A stretch of DNA of 64,000 nucleotides from Planctomycetota bacterium (GCA_016719295.1 JADKAF010000001.1:372001-436000); one strand, 5' to 3'; positions 8,033-15,908 are shown, counted from the stretch's first letter. Notes: generated by a model from the letters alone, not told the origin. Numbers and translations are program-made.

Positions 8033-9061
8033 TCAGCGCAGCTGGCGCAGTCCGCCATAGATCGTGGAGTAGAACGAGACCACGCTCCAGGCGATGGCGG
8101 CGACGGCGAGTGCGTAGATCGCGCCGGCGCAGACGCGCGCACCGGCGCGCGCGCGCAGTTCGGCATCGCCGCGCGCGAGCTGCGCCAACGACTCGAGTGC
8201 GCCCTCGAGACGACCGCTGCGCTCGGCGTTCTCCAGGTGATCGAGCTCGAGCGGACGGAGCGCGCCCGAGAGCGCGAGGGCTTCGCGATAGCTGCGTCCC
8301 TGCGCGAGGGCGGGCTCGGCGTGCGCGAGCATTTCGGCCAGCGCGGGATGGGGCAGCAACGCGCGCATCTCCGCATGGGCGGCGGCGATCGGGACGCCCG
8401 CGCCGTAGAGCGCGGCGACGCCATCGAAGTAGAGCTGCATGCTGCGCGCGCGCACCCAGGGACCGAAGCCGGGGAGCGCGAGGAGGCTGCGGGCCTGCGA
8501 TCCGCCGCGCGAGACGAGCCACCACCCGAGAGCGAGCACCGCGCACCACGCGAGCACCAGGGGTGTCGCGCTGCGCAGCAGCGCCGCTCCGAAGTCGCCC
8601 CGCACGAGGGCCGGAGCCGCGAGAGCGAAGGGGATGATGTGCAGCAGGAAGACGGGGTATGCGGAGCGCTTCGCGAGATCGCCCAGCGCCTCGAGGTCGG
8701 ACTCGATCGCCGCCGCCGCGCGCTCGAGCGCGCGCGGCAAGCGCCCGGCGCGCTCGAACGCGCGGATCGCGGCGTGCGCGGCGGGGGAGAAGAGACCCAG
8801 GGACTCCAGGGCGGTGGCATACGGCGAGCCGGCACGGAGCTGGGCCAGCGCGCGCGAGAGATCCTTGGGTCGCGCGGGCGGTCGCGCGCCTTCGAGGGCC
8901 GCGGGGCCGGAGATGCCGGCCTCGAGGTACGCCGCCAGGCGCCGCGCAAACGCCGCGGTGCGGCGCCGGGGCCAGACCGGTCTTCGCCGAGGTGCGGCTT
9001 CAAGCGCGGCGGGCGCGAGCGACGAAGAGGGAGGCGTCGAGGAGTCGGCGCTAGGAGACAT
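8033..9061 (-). CDS. Type II secretion F (GspF/PilC)-like inner-membrane protein
   Basis: 342 residues from ATG 9061. Two F-type repeats are visible: FARRLAAYLEAGISGPAALEGA (about 45-66) and the weaker second copy beginning QLYFDGVAALYGAGVPIAAAHAEM (about 218-241). Each is followed by a helical bundle, with membrane segments near 125-145, 160-185 and 315-335. This is the layout of GspF/PilC platform proteins of type II secretion and type IV pili. No other secretion gene is adjacent, so the partner machinery is unknown; pilB/pilT lie 50 kb downstream. No clear SD precedes this ATG, and the divergent neighbour starts within the same CATG. Confidence 0.7.
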   Translation of the reverse strand: MSPSADSSTPPSSSLAPAALEAAPRRRPVWPRRRTAAFARRLAAYLEAGISGPAALEGARPPARPKDLSRALAQLRAGSPYATALESLGLFSPAAHAAIRAFERAGRLPRALERAAAAIESDLEALGDLAKRSAYPVFLLHIIPFALAAPALVRGDFGAALLRSATPLVLAWCAVLALGWWLVSRGGSQARSLLALPGFGPWVRARSMQLYFDGVAALYGAGVPIAAAHAEMRALLPHPALAEMLAHAEPALAQGRSYREALALSGALRPLELDHLENAERSGRLEGALESLAQLARGDAELRARAGARVCAGAIYALAVAAIAWSVVSFYSTIYGGLRQLR

Positions 9062-10388
9062 GGTGAGAGCACACACCAGCGCGGCGGTGGCGGCAAGCCG
9101 AAGGTACTGGCAGCTCTGGGTGCACGAGCATCCCGAGCGAGCGGCGCGCTTCCTCCTCGCCTGCGCTTTGCTCCAACTCCTGATGCTCGCGTTCCGCTCG
9201 AGCCGCGCGGAGAGCGCTCCCGAGCCGCTGCGCGAGCGAGCGGCCCTCTCGGCTCCGGCGGCGGAGCCCAAGAGCTCGAGCCCGCTCGCGCCGCGCGCGG
9301 CCCAGCAGGCTCCGACTGCTGCGGCGGTTCCATCCGCCGAGCGTTCGAGCGAGGAGGTCTTCGGGCGCGTCGTCGACCTCGAGGGTCGCCCGCTCGCGGC
9401 GCGCGTCGTGCTGCGTTACGCGGATGGTCGCCATCTGGAAGGCCAGGGTGACGAGGACGGACGCTTCCGCTTCCCAGCGGTCGAGGCCGGCGACATCAGC
9501 GTCGAGGCGCTCCATCCCGGGCATCGCACCCTCCGCCGCGATGCGGCTCCGCGGGGCACCGAGATCGTGCTCGAGCTCGCGCGCGGCAGCGGCCTGCGCG
9601 GTCGCGTGGTGGATCTCAGCGGACGCCCGGTCTCGGGCGCGTTCGTCGAGGCGCGCGGCTCGGCGGGCTATCTCGAGCTCAGGCGCACCGACGAGGACGG
9701 GCGCTACGAGATCCCGCGGCCGGCCTCCGGGATGCTGAGCTTCACCGTCGCTTCGGCAGGGCACGATCTGCTCGAGACCTCGCGCGTGCCCGTGCGCGTC
9801 GAGGACGAGCAGCTCGAGGATTGGGTGCTGCGCGAGGGGATCTCGTTCGCGATACGCGTCGTCGACGCCGCGAGCGGCGCGCCGATCGCGGGAGCACGCA
9901 TCACGCGGCAACCCGCCGGCAGGCTCTCGGCCGACGATCTGCGTCGCCGCGCGTTCCCGCTTCCCGGCGTCACGGGCAAGGATGGAACCTACCATTGCGA
10001 TGGCCTGCCTCGCGCGGGTGTGATCCTCGGCATCGCGGCGCATGGCTTCGCGCCGGTTGCGCAGACGCTGCACATCGACGAGAGCGTGCGCGGAGAGCAG
10101 CGCTTCGCCCTCGATCGCGGTCGCGTGGTGCGCGGCCGGATCCAGGCGCGCGGCGGGGTTCGCGCAGGATGGGTGCTGTCGTTGGAGCAGCTCACGGAGC
10201 TGGGGCAGTGGACCGAGGTCGGTGCGCGCGCGACCTCCGACGCGGCCGGTCGTTTCGAGCTGACAGGCGCCCCCGTGGACCGTCCCCTGCGCGTGATCGT
10301 CTGGCAGGGGCGCGTACGCGCGAAGATCTCCGAGCAGCTCGAGCCCGGCGGTGACGGCCTCCAGGAGCTGCTCCTGGAGCTCGAATGA
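9060..10388 (+). CDS. Carboxypeptidase-regulatory-like (beta-sandwich) repeat protein
   Basis: 442 residues if the ATG at 9060 is used; GTG 9063, with AGGAG five bases upstream, is an equally good or better start. A membrane anchor (FLLACALLQLLMLAF, about 28-42) and a Ser/Ala/Pro linker precede at least three CarboxypepD_reg-like beta units. Each opens with a V-V-D-L-x-G-R-P motif (VFGRVVDLEGRPL, GLRGRVVDLSGRPV) followed by T/GDEDGRF/Y. Such domains sit outside the cell membrane and occur in large surface proteins. The final 60 residues continue the pattern. Substrate unknown. Confidence 0.7.
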   Translation: MVRAHTSAAVAASRRYWQLWVHEHPERAARFLLACALLQLLMLAFRSSRAESAPEPLRERAALSAPAAEPKSSSPLAPRAAQQAPTAAAVPSAERSSEEVFGRVVDLEGRPLAARVVLRYADGRHLEGQGDEDGRFRFPAVEAGDISVEALHPGHRTLRRDAAPRGTEIVLELARGSGLRGRVVDLSGRPVSGAFVEARGSAGYLELRRTDEDGRYEIPRPASGMLSFTVASAGHDLLETSRVPVRVEDEQLEDWVLREGISFAIRVVDAASGAPIAGARITRQPAGRLSADDLRRRAFPLPGVTGKDGTYHCDGLPRAGVILGIAAHGFAPVAQTLHIDESVRGEQRFALDRGRVVRGRIQARGGVRAGWVLSLEQLTELGQWTEVGARATSDAAGRFELTGAPVDRPLRVIVWQGRVRAKISEQLEPGGDGLQELLLELE

Positions 10389-10416
10389 CCCCGCGGTCCT
10401 TCCGAGGCGCGACCGC

Positions 10417-10445
10417 TTGAGCGCGCTCGCGCCGTCTGCTATCCC
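10417..10445 (+). promoter_or_regulatory. Candidate sigma-70 promoter, possibly leaderless
   Basis: TTGAGC at 10417-10422, a 17-base spacer, then TATCCC at 10440-10445. The expected transcription start falls on or next to the ATG of the FHA gene at 10452, which has no SD; this would give a leaderless mRNA. Confidence 0.5.
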
Positions 10446-10451
10446 AAGGCG

Positions 10452-11252
10452 ATGAACGAATGGCAGCTCCGCCTCGCCTCGACGGGTCCGGGCGGAACGC
10501 GCTTCGCGTTGACGCAGCGCATGCACTTGGTCGGCTCTGGGCGCTCCTGCGATCTCCAGATCGTTGGGCTTCCCATCGAGGGCTTCCAGCTCTGGCGCGA
10601 TGGCGATAGCTATCGCCTCGCCAGCATGGGGCCCGCGGGAAGCGTGCGCATCGGCGGTGCGCCGGCGGACGAGCGCGTGCTCGCCGAGGGCGATCTGGTG
10701 GAGTGCGGGGGCATCGCGCTCTGCTTCGAGCGCGCGGGCGCGACGGGGATCGCGAGCGCTGCGGCGCCGAGCTCCGTCCCGCAACCGCAGCGAGGCGCTC
10801 AGGCCGAGCCGAGCTCCGTCGCGCCGTCGAGCTCGTCCGCGCCGCGTTGGGTGGCGGTAGCGGCCGCGGCGTGGATCGCCGAGCAAGGCAAGCTCGAGAA
10901 GTCCGTGCAGCAGAAGTGGGAGAAGGTGCTGCGGGACGGCGGCTCTTGGAGCGCGGAGGAGTGCGCCGCCGAGGTCCTCGCCGCGGCCAAGATCGACGAT
11001 CAGCGTCCGCAAGCGGCGGTTCACGCTCTGCGCGACGCGCTGGCCAAGCGCTTGATCCGCGCGGCCTACCGCGGGGTGGCGCGCAAGCGCCTGGTCGCCC
11101 GGCTGGTCGTACAGCTCTTCGTTTTCGCCATCGTTGGCGGTGCTGTCATCGGAGCGGCCTTGGTGCTGCGGACGACCTTCGGCATCGACTGGAACGCGTT
11201 GCTCGACGGCTTGCTCGGCGGAGTGCGGCGCCTCGGCGGCGGCGCGTTGTGA
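10452..11252 (+). CDS. FHA-like protein with C-terminal membrane segment
   Basis: 266 residues. The N-terminal 95 residues follow a forkhead-associated pattern (beta strands, MHLVGSGRSCDLQI, later VRIGGAPADERVLAEGDLVECGG). The serine/histidine signature after the GS-R motif is not conserved, so phosphothreonine binding is uncertain. A Pro/Ser/Ala linker, a helical domain (about 135-215) and one strong membrane helix (LVVQLFVFAIVGGAVIGAALV, about 217-237) follow. A cytoplasmic FHA-like domain tethered to the membrane is inferred. Confidence 0.6.
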   Translation: MNEWQLRLASTGPGGTRFALTQRMHLVGSGRSCDLQIVGLPIEGFQLWRDGDSYRLASMGPAGSVRIGGAPADERVLAEGDLVECGGIALCFERAGATGIASAAAPSSVPQPQRGAQAEPSSVAPSSSSAPRWVAVAAAAWIAEQGKLEKSVQQKWEKVLRDGGSWSAEECAAEVLAAAKIDDQRPQAAVHALRDALAKRLIRAAYRGVARKRLVARLVVQLFVFAIVGGAVIGAALVLRTTFGIDWNALLDGLLGGVRRLGGGAL

Positions 11253-11451
11253 GCTTCGCGTTGGAATTCCGTTCCTCCGCGCTGCAAGAGGGGGCCGCGG
11301 ATCACGTTTGCCGACGAACTCGTCCGATCTCTGCATTGGAGGGACTTCCGTTGGGGAGGTCTCGCGCCGGCGAGTCGCGGCGCGGGCGGGGCGCGTGTCG
11401 CCTCGCTCCGCCGGTCTCGAGCGGGACCGTCCGCCGCGAACGGGAGAAACG

Positions 11452-12036
11452 ATGGCATCCTCGACGGACATGAGCCGCTTCCACTCGCTCTCGCTCGGCG
11501 GCAACGAGGCCGGGCTGTTCTCGTACGCGCAGATCGTGCATCTGCTGAAGGCGGAATTCGCGCGCGCGCGCCGCTATCAGATCCCGCTGGCGTGCTTCGT
11601 CGTACGCCTCGATCGGCTCGACAGCCTGCGCGATCTCTACGGCTTCCGCGCGAAGGGCTTCATCCTCGACCGCGTAGTGCGCGTCCTGCGGCGCGAGATC
11701 CGCGCCTGCGATGTGCTCGGACAAGCCCCCGACGATCAGCTCCTGCTCATCGCGCCGCACACGGATCGCGAAGGTGCGCAGGCGATGGCGGAGCGCCTGC
11801 GCACGACCATCGCCGACTGCGAGTTCGAGGTCGAGGGCAAGGCGATCCGCGTCACGCTGAGCTTCGGCGGCGCGATCTACCAGGAGCGCAACACGCTCTT
11901 CTACGACGCGCTGGTCTACGCCGCCGAGGAGGCAGCCGACCAAGTGCTGCGAGCCGGCGGGAACGCCGTGCTGTTCCGCGAGCCGGGAGGCGACGCGGAT
12001 GATGGCGACGATCGCCTGGATCTCGACCAGAGCTAG
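11452..12036 (+). CDS. Degenerate GGDEF-domain protein
   Basis: 194 residues from ATG 11452, with GGGAG upstream. The fold of a GGDEF domain is recognisable: FSYAQIVHLLKAEFARARRYQ, then DVLGQAPDDQLLLIAPHTDREGA, then VTLSFGGAIY. The catalytic and metal-binding GG[D/E]EF motif is replaced by APDDQ, so diguanylate cyclase activity is not expected. It may be a c-di-GMP- or GTP-responsive regulator, or a structural remnant. The acidic C-terminal tail (GDADDGDDRLDLDQ) is unusual. No accessory sensor domain is present. Confidence 0.75.
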   Translation: MASSTDMSRFHSLSLGGNEAGLFSYAQIVHLLKAEFARARRYQIPLACFVVRLDRLDSLRDLYGFRAKGFILDRVVRVLRREIRACDVLGQAPDDQLLLIAPHTDREGAQAMAERLRTTIADCEFEVEGKAIRVTLSFGGAIYQERNTLFYDALVYAAEEAADQVLRAGGNAVLFREPGGDADDGDDRLDLDQS

Positions 12037-12077
12037 AGCACCGCAGCTGAGCAGCCCGCAGCCAAGCGCTTCGGAGC

Positions 12078-12246
12078 CTAGCAGCCTGTTGAAGAAGTGC
12101 TTCGAGGCTGAGAACGATGCATCGGGCGTCCCGTCGAGGCGCAGGAACCGGCGCTGAAGCGGGTGTTTCAGCTAGGTTCCGGCGACGAAGGCGGGGCGAC
12201 CGAGGCGCGTTCTCGAGCCCGAATGACTTCTTCAACAGGCTGCTAG
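12078..12246. repeat. CTAG-bounded repeat element A, intact copy with 21-bp terminal inverted repeats
   Basis: A 169-base element whose ends are perfect 21-base inverted repeats (12078-12098 and 12226-12246; the left end begins CTAGCAGCCTGTTGAAGAAG). CTAG at both borders could be part of the repeat or a palindromic target-site duplication. Inside, GGAACC/GGTTCC and GCTGAA/TTCAGC form a nested hairpin. A diverged copy in the opposite orientation lies at 7302-7467. It encodes no credible protein and looks like a MITE or palindromic extragenic element. Confidence 0.85.
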
Positions 12247-12463
12247 GGGGGACAGCAGCAGCTCAGGAAGCCTGCGTCGGCTAGGAGTTGCGGCTTCAGC
12301 GGCCGCATCGCGGCCGCGCTTCGCTCCGCGCCCGCGAGCTCGCTGAGACCTCGAGCCGCCGGCGGTGATGAACCCGGCGGTCGCGCTGCTCTCGGCGGAA
12401 CGAGCCCAGCGAGGGAAGGCGCGATTCCGGCTACCTGAGCCGCGATCGGGGTCGCAGCAGGAG
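12247..12463. other. Intergenic, no gene seen
   Basis: Between repeat element A and the short tandem repeats I find no gene, promoter or hairpin I can support. The minus strand is open (12243-12539), but its product is Pro/Ala-rich and ends inside the repeat element, so it is not called. Confidence 0.5.
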
Positions 12464-12521
12464 ACGGGGGCGCAGGACGGGGGCGCAGAACGAACAGGAC
12501 GGGGGCGCAGAACGAAAAAGG
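12464..12521. repeat. Short tandem repeats
   Basis: About two and a half copies of a 22-23-base unit starting ACGGGGGCGCAG (12464-12476 partial, 12477-12498, 12499-12521), directly abutting the hairpin at 12518. Non-coding. Confidence 0.75.
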
Positions 12522-12553
12522 AGCGGAGCGGATTTGCACCCGCCCCGCTCCTT
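12514..12553 (-). terminator. Intrinsic terminator for minus-strand transcripts
   Basis: Stem 12518-12531 pairs with 12540-12553 (14 pairs, eight-base loop). Read on the minus strand, the only imperfect pair is a G-U, and the stem is followed by TTTTT (12519-12515). On the plus strand the same pair would be an A-C mismatch, which favours minus-strand use. Confidence 0.6.
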
Positions 12554-12555
12554 CA

Positions 12556-12630
12556 GGAGGTCCCTGCGAAGTCCCGTCGAGAGGATCGCACTGGCCTCCC
12601 TAAACCAGGTGCGGTTCTTGTCTTTTTTCT
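12556..12630 (+). ncRNA. Candidate attenuator or structured RNA ending in an intrinsic terminator
   Basis: Two alternative structures share one arm. A long hairpin pairs GGAGG (12556-12560) and TGCGA (12565-12569) with TCGCA and CCTCC (12586-12590, 12595-12599) around a CGTCGAGA loop. Alternatively CGCACTGG (12587-12594) pairs with CCAGGTGCG (12605-12613) to form a terminator followed by a T-rich tract with TTTTTT at 12623-12628. The sharing makes the two mutually exclusive, as in attenuators. It sits 100 bases upstream of the NtrC-type gene. I match it to no known RNA family; a plain terminator for the upstream gene is the simpler alternative. Confidence 0.45.
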
Positions 12631-12726
12631 CCCCGCTTCGCGAAATGACCGGGCTTCGGCGGCGCGCTGATCTGGTGATCTGCGCACCTCGCGCCGGATG
12701 ACGGACTTCCCCCTGGACGCCACCGC

Positions 12727-14106
12727 ATGCGCATCCTGCTCGCCGAAGACGAGAAGACGATCGCCATCACTCTCCGAGACGCTCTGGAAGAGGTTGGGCA
12801 TCGCGTCGAGTGGGTCGCCGATGGCCGAGAGGCGAAGGAGGAGCTGAAACGCGTCGCCTACGACGCGTTGGTTTCCGACATTCGGATGCCCGGCCTGGAC
12901 GGCATGCAGCTCCTGGACTTCGCGCGTACGCTCTAGCCCGCTCCTGCGGTGGTGATGATCACCGGCTACGCGACGATCGAGCAGGCCGTCGACGCCATGC
13001 AGAAGGGCGCCGAGACCTATGTCCAGAAGCCCTTCCCGAACGCCTACGTCGTGCGCTTGCTGGAGCAGATCCAGCGCCGTCGCACGCTCGAGAGTGCGAA
13101 CCAGGAGCTACGCCAGCGCCTCGACCACGGGCAGGCGCTCGACGAGATCGTCGGACGCTCGCGCGCGATGAGCGAGGTGCTGGAGCGCTTGCGCACCGTG
13201 GCGCCGACCGAGGCGAGCATCCTCATCACGGGGCAGAGCGGCACCGGCAAGGAGCGCGTGGCCCGAGCGATCCATCGATTGAGCGCGAGAGCGGAAGGCC
13301 CGTTCGTCGCGCTCTCCTGCGCCATGCTCGCGGAGAGCTTGCTCGAGGCGGAGCTCTTCGGTCACGAGCGCGGTGCCTTCACGGACGCGCATCGCGAGCG
13401 CAAGGGCCGTTTCGAGATGGCGCACGGGGGCACGATCTTTCTCGACGATGTCGATGACGCGCCGCTCAGCGTTCAGGTGAAGCTCCTGCGCGTGCTCGAG
13501 GAGCACGAGGTCCAGCGCGTCGGCGGCGATCGCGTGATCCCCGTCGATCTCCGCGTCGTCACCGCGACGAAGGTCGAGCTCCAGCAGCTCGTGCGCACGG
13601 GCCGCTTCCGGGAAGACCTCTTCTATCGACTGAACGTGGTGCCTATCGATCTGCCGCCTCTCGTGCAGCGCGAGGGCGATATCCCGCTGCTCCTCGAGCA
13701 CTTCCTGAAGAAGTACGGCGCCGGCCGCGAGTACCAGGTGAAGCCCGACGTCCTGGAAGCACTGCAGACCTATCTCTGGCCCGGCAACGTCCGCGAGCTC
13801 GAGAACTCCGTCGCTCGCGCCGTAGCGCTGAGCGGGGGAGCGACCTTCCTCAAGAAGGAGCACCTGCTGCCGCTGTCGGCGAAGTTCCGCTCGGCGCTCG
13901 ACGTCGGCGACGGTGTCAGGCCTTTGCGCGAGGTTCTGCGCGACACCGAGCGCGAGTACATCGCGCGCGTGCTGAAGACGACGGCCGGGCATCGCACGCA
14001 AGCCGCCGATCTGCTCGGTATCTCGCGCAAGGTCCTCTGGGAGAAGATCCGCGATCTCGGTATCTCCGATCCGCGCGCGTCGAATGGGGGCGAGAGCGCG
14101 CCATGA
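12727..14106 (+). pseudogene. NtrC-family sigma-54 response regulator, interrupted by in-frame TAG
   Basis: One reading frame holds a complete NtrC-type protein except for TAG at 12934-12936 (codon 70). The receiver domain has acidic residues E7-D8-E9, phospho-acceptor D51 in SDIRMPG, and, after the stop, VMITGYATIEQAV and the conserved Lys of VQKPFP. The AAA+ domain has Walker A GQSGTGKE, a GAFTDA variant of the sigma-54-binding GAFTGA loop, Walker B-like IFLDDVDD and an arginine-rich FREDLFYRLNVVP segment. A Fis-type helix-turn-helix ends the protein (QAADLLGISRKVLWEKI). Everything after the stop is well conserved, so the lesion is recent, a sequencing error, or bypassed by restart at GTG 12949/12952 or ATG 12955. 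lpxH follows with a 4-base overlap. Confidence 0.85.
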
Positions 14107-14945
14107 GCGCCGCCGCGCCGCCTCGGCCGGAGAGCGCTCTGCGAGTCCTCGCGCGGCGCGCGGTGATCCTCGCCGACGCGCACTTCGATCCCACCTCCGA
14201 GAGCGATGTCCAGCGCCTCGCACGCTTCGTCGCGCGCGCTTCGGAGCGCGCGGACCTGCTCGTCGTTCTCGGGGACCTCTTCGACTATTGGCTCGGGCGC
14301 AAGCACCTGCGCCTGGCGCGTTTGGCGCCGCTGCGCGAGGCCTTCCTGGAGGCCCGCGCGCGCGGCTGCCGCTGCGTCCTGGTCAGCGGCAACCGCGACT
14401 TCCTCCTCGACTCGTCGACGGCGGCCGAGCTCGGGGCGGAGCACGGCGGGGAGTGGGTCGACCTCGAGCTCGCCTCCGGCGAGCGCTGGCTGCTCACCCA
14501 CGGCGACGCGCTCTGCCTCGAAGACGTGGGCTACATGCGGCTGCGCCGCGTCACCCATTCGCGCGCGGTCCATTGGCTGAGCCGCGCGTTGCCGCTCTGG
14601 GCGCTGCGGGCCCTCGCTCTTCGTCTGAGGAAGGCTTCCCAGCGCTCGCAGGCGCGCCGGCGGGCGCAGGGCTACGGCGCGCGGATCTTCCCGATCCGAC
14701 CGCCGGCGGTGGAGGCCGTGCTCGCGAGCGGGGGGCCCTGGCTCGGGCTGGTCTGCGGGCATGTGCACGTGGCGCGGCGCTGGCGAGGCGGGCCGGGGGG
14801 CGAGTTCCTCGTGCTGCCGGCCTTCGAGAGCGCCGACGGGCACCTCGTCCTGGAGAGCGGATGCGCGCCTGCGTTCGCCGACGCGGAGGCTTCGCTGGCG
14901 GTCGCCCCGCGGCCCGTGGCCCCGGGCGCCTTGACCTATGAGTAG
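14103..14945 (+). CDS. lpxH: UDP-2,3-diacylglucosamine pyrophosphatase-like metallophosphoesterase
   Basis: 280 residues, starting in an ATGA overlap with the regulator upstream. The metallophosphoesterase motifs are present in order: DAHF (residue 25 region), GDLFDYW (about 58), GNRDFLLD (about 99), a mid-domain LLTHGDAL and C-terminal GHVH (about 218). The GDLFDYW and GNRDF forms are typical of LpxH, which cleaves UDP-diacylglucosamine to lipid X in lipid A synthesis at the inner membrane. No other lpx gene is nearby, so a related phosphatase is possible. The roughly 40-residue tail is Ala/Pro-rich. Confidence 0.75.
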   Translation: MSAAAPPRPESALRVLARRAVILADAHFDPTSESDVQRLARFVARASERADLLVVLGDLFDYWLGRKHLRLARLAPLREAFLEARARGCRCVLVSGNRDFLLDSSTAAELGAEHGGEWVDLELASGERWLLTHGDALCLEDVGYMRLRRVTHSRAVHWLSRALPLWALRALALRLRKASQRSQARRRAQGYGARIFPIRPPAVEAVLASGGPWLGLVCGHVHVARRWRGGPGGEFLVLPAFESADGHLVLESGCAPAFADAEASLAVAPRPVAPGALTYE

Positions 14946-14956
14946 GGGGGACTAGC

Positions 14957-15908
14957 ATGTCCGCCCCCTCCTGCGCGGAGCACCGCGATCTCGACCGCTC
15001 TACCGCCCTGTCCTACGCTCGCCATCGATGGGCCTTCGGGCTCGGGCAAGAGCACCTTGGCCCGGCGCATCGCTGCAGCGGAGGGCTTCTTGTTCCTCGA
15101 CACCGGAGCGATGTACCGCGCGCTGGCGCTCGGGCTCGCCCGGCACGGCTGGACGGAGCCGTTCCTCGAAGCCTCGGCGGCGTGGACCGGTAGCGATTCG
15201 GCCGAGGGGCGAGGAGACTTCGCTGCGCAGCTCGAGGAGGTCCCCGAGCTCGCGGCGCATCTCGAGAAGATCAATGTCTCGCTCGATGCGGCGGGGCGCG
15301 TGCTGCTCGAGGGCCGAGCGGTCGGAGACGAGATCCGCGGACCGGCGGTCGATCGCCTGGTCTCGCCGATCTCGGCACTGCCGCTCGTCCGGCATCGCAT
15401 GGTCGATCTCCAGCGCGAGGCGCGCGACGAGGTCGGTCGCACGCGGAGCTTCGGCGGCATCGTCGCCGAGGGCCGCGACATGGGTTCGGTGGTGTTTCCC
15501 GACGCCACCCTGAAGATCTACTTGGATGCGGACGTGCGCGAGCGCGCCCGCCGGAGGCAAGCCGAAGAAGCCGCGCGCGGCAAGGCGCGCGCCTTGGAGG
15601 ACGTGGAGCAGGAGCTCGTCGATCGCGATCGACGCGATTCGCAGCGTGTGGCGAGCCCGCTCCTCTGCGCGCCCGACGCGGTGCGCATCGACACGACCGG
15701 GCAGACCCTCGAGGCGCTGGAGGCGCGCTTGCGCGCTCCTGCGCGAGCGAGCTGCCGCCAAGCGCTGAGCCGAGTCTTGCCGAGCTCCGACTCACCGAGC
15801 TATTCGATCTCTGATCCAACTCGAACACCGCCCGCCGCTGCGCTGAGACCGAAGGCTCGCGCGCCGCTTCGGGCAAGCCGTTCCGAACGCCAGGTTCCGC
15901 TCGTGTGA
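14957..15908 (+). CDS. cmk: Cytidylate kinase, apparently frameshifted
   Basis: The catalytic frame contains Walker A AIDGPSGSGKSTLARR, DTGAMYRALALGLA and the (d)CMP kinase core GIVAEGRDMGSVVFPDA through IDTTGQTLEALEARL. It phosphorylates CMP/dCMP to the diphosphate. This frame has no ATG, GTG or TTG upstream of the P-loop. The only good start, ATG 14957 behind AGGGGGG, is one frame away; removing one C from the CCCCC run at 14964-14968 joins them cleanly. At the 3' end the frame runs 45 low-complexity residues beyond the kinase to 15908. Removing one base near 15738 would instead end the protein naturally at TGA 15766-15768. Confidence 0.8.

Noticed and set aside
12243..12539. Possible 98-residue minus-strand gene
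   Set aside because: Pro/Ala-rich product overlapping repeat element A and the tandem repeats, no SD, no homology that I recognise.
12556..12630. SRP RNA, tmRNA, 6S RNA or RNase P RNA
   Set aside because: The region folds well, but none of the signature motifs (GGAA tetraloop with AGCA, tag-peptide frame, GAGGAAAGTCC) is present.
12934..12936. Pyrrolysine or selenocysteine recoding of the TAG
   Set aside because: TAG is not a Sec codon, and there is no sign of a Pyl system; the protein family has no special residue here.
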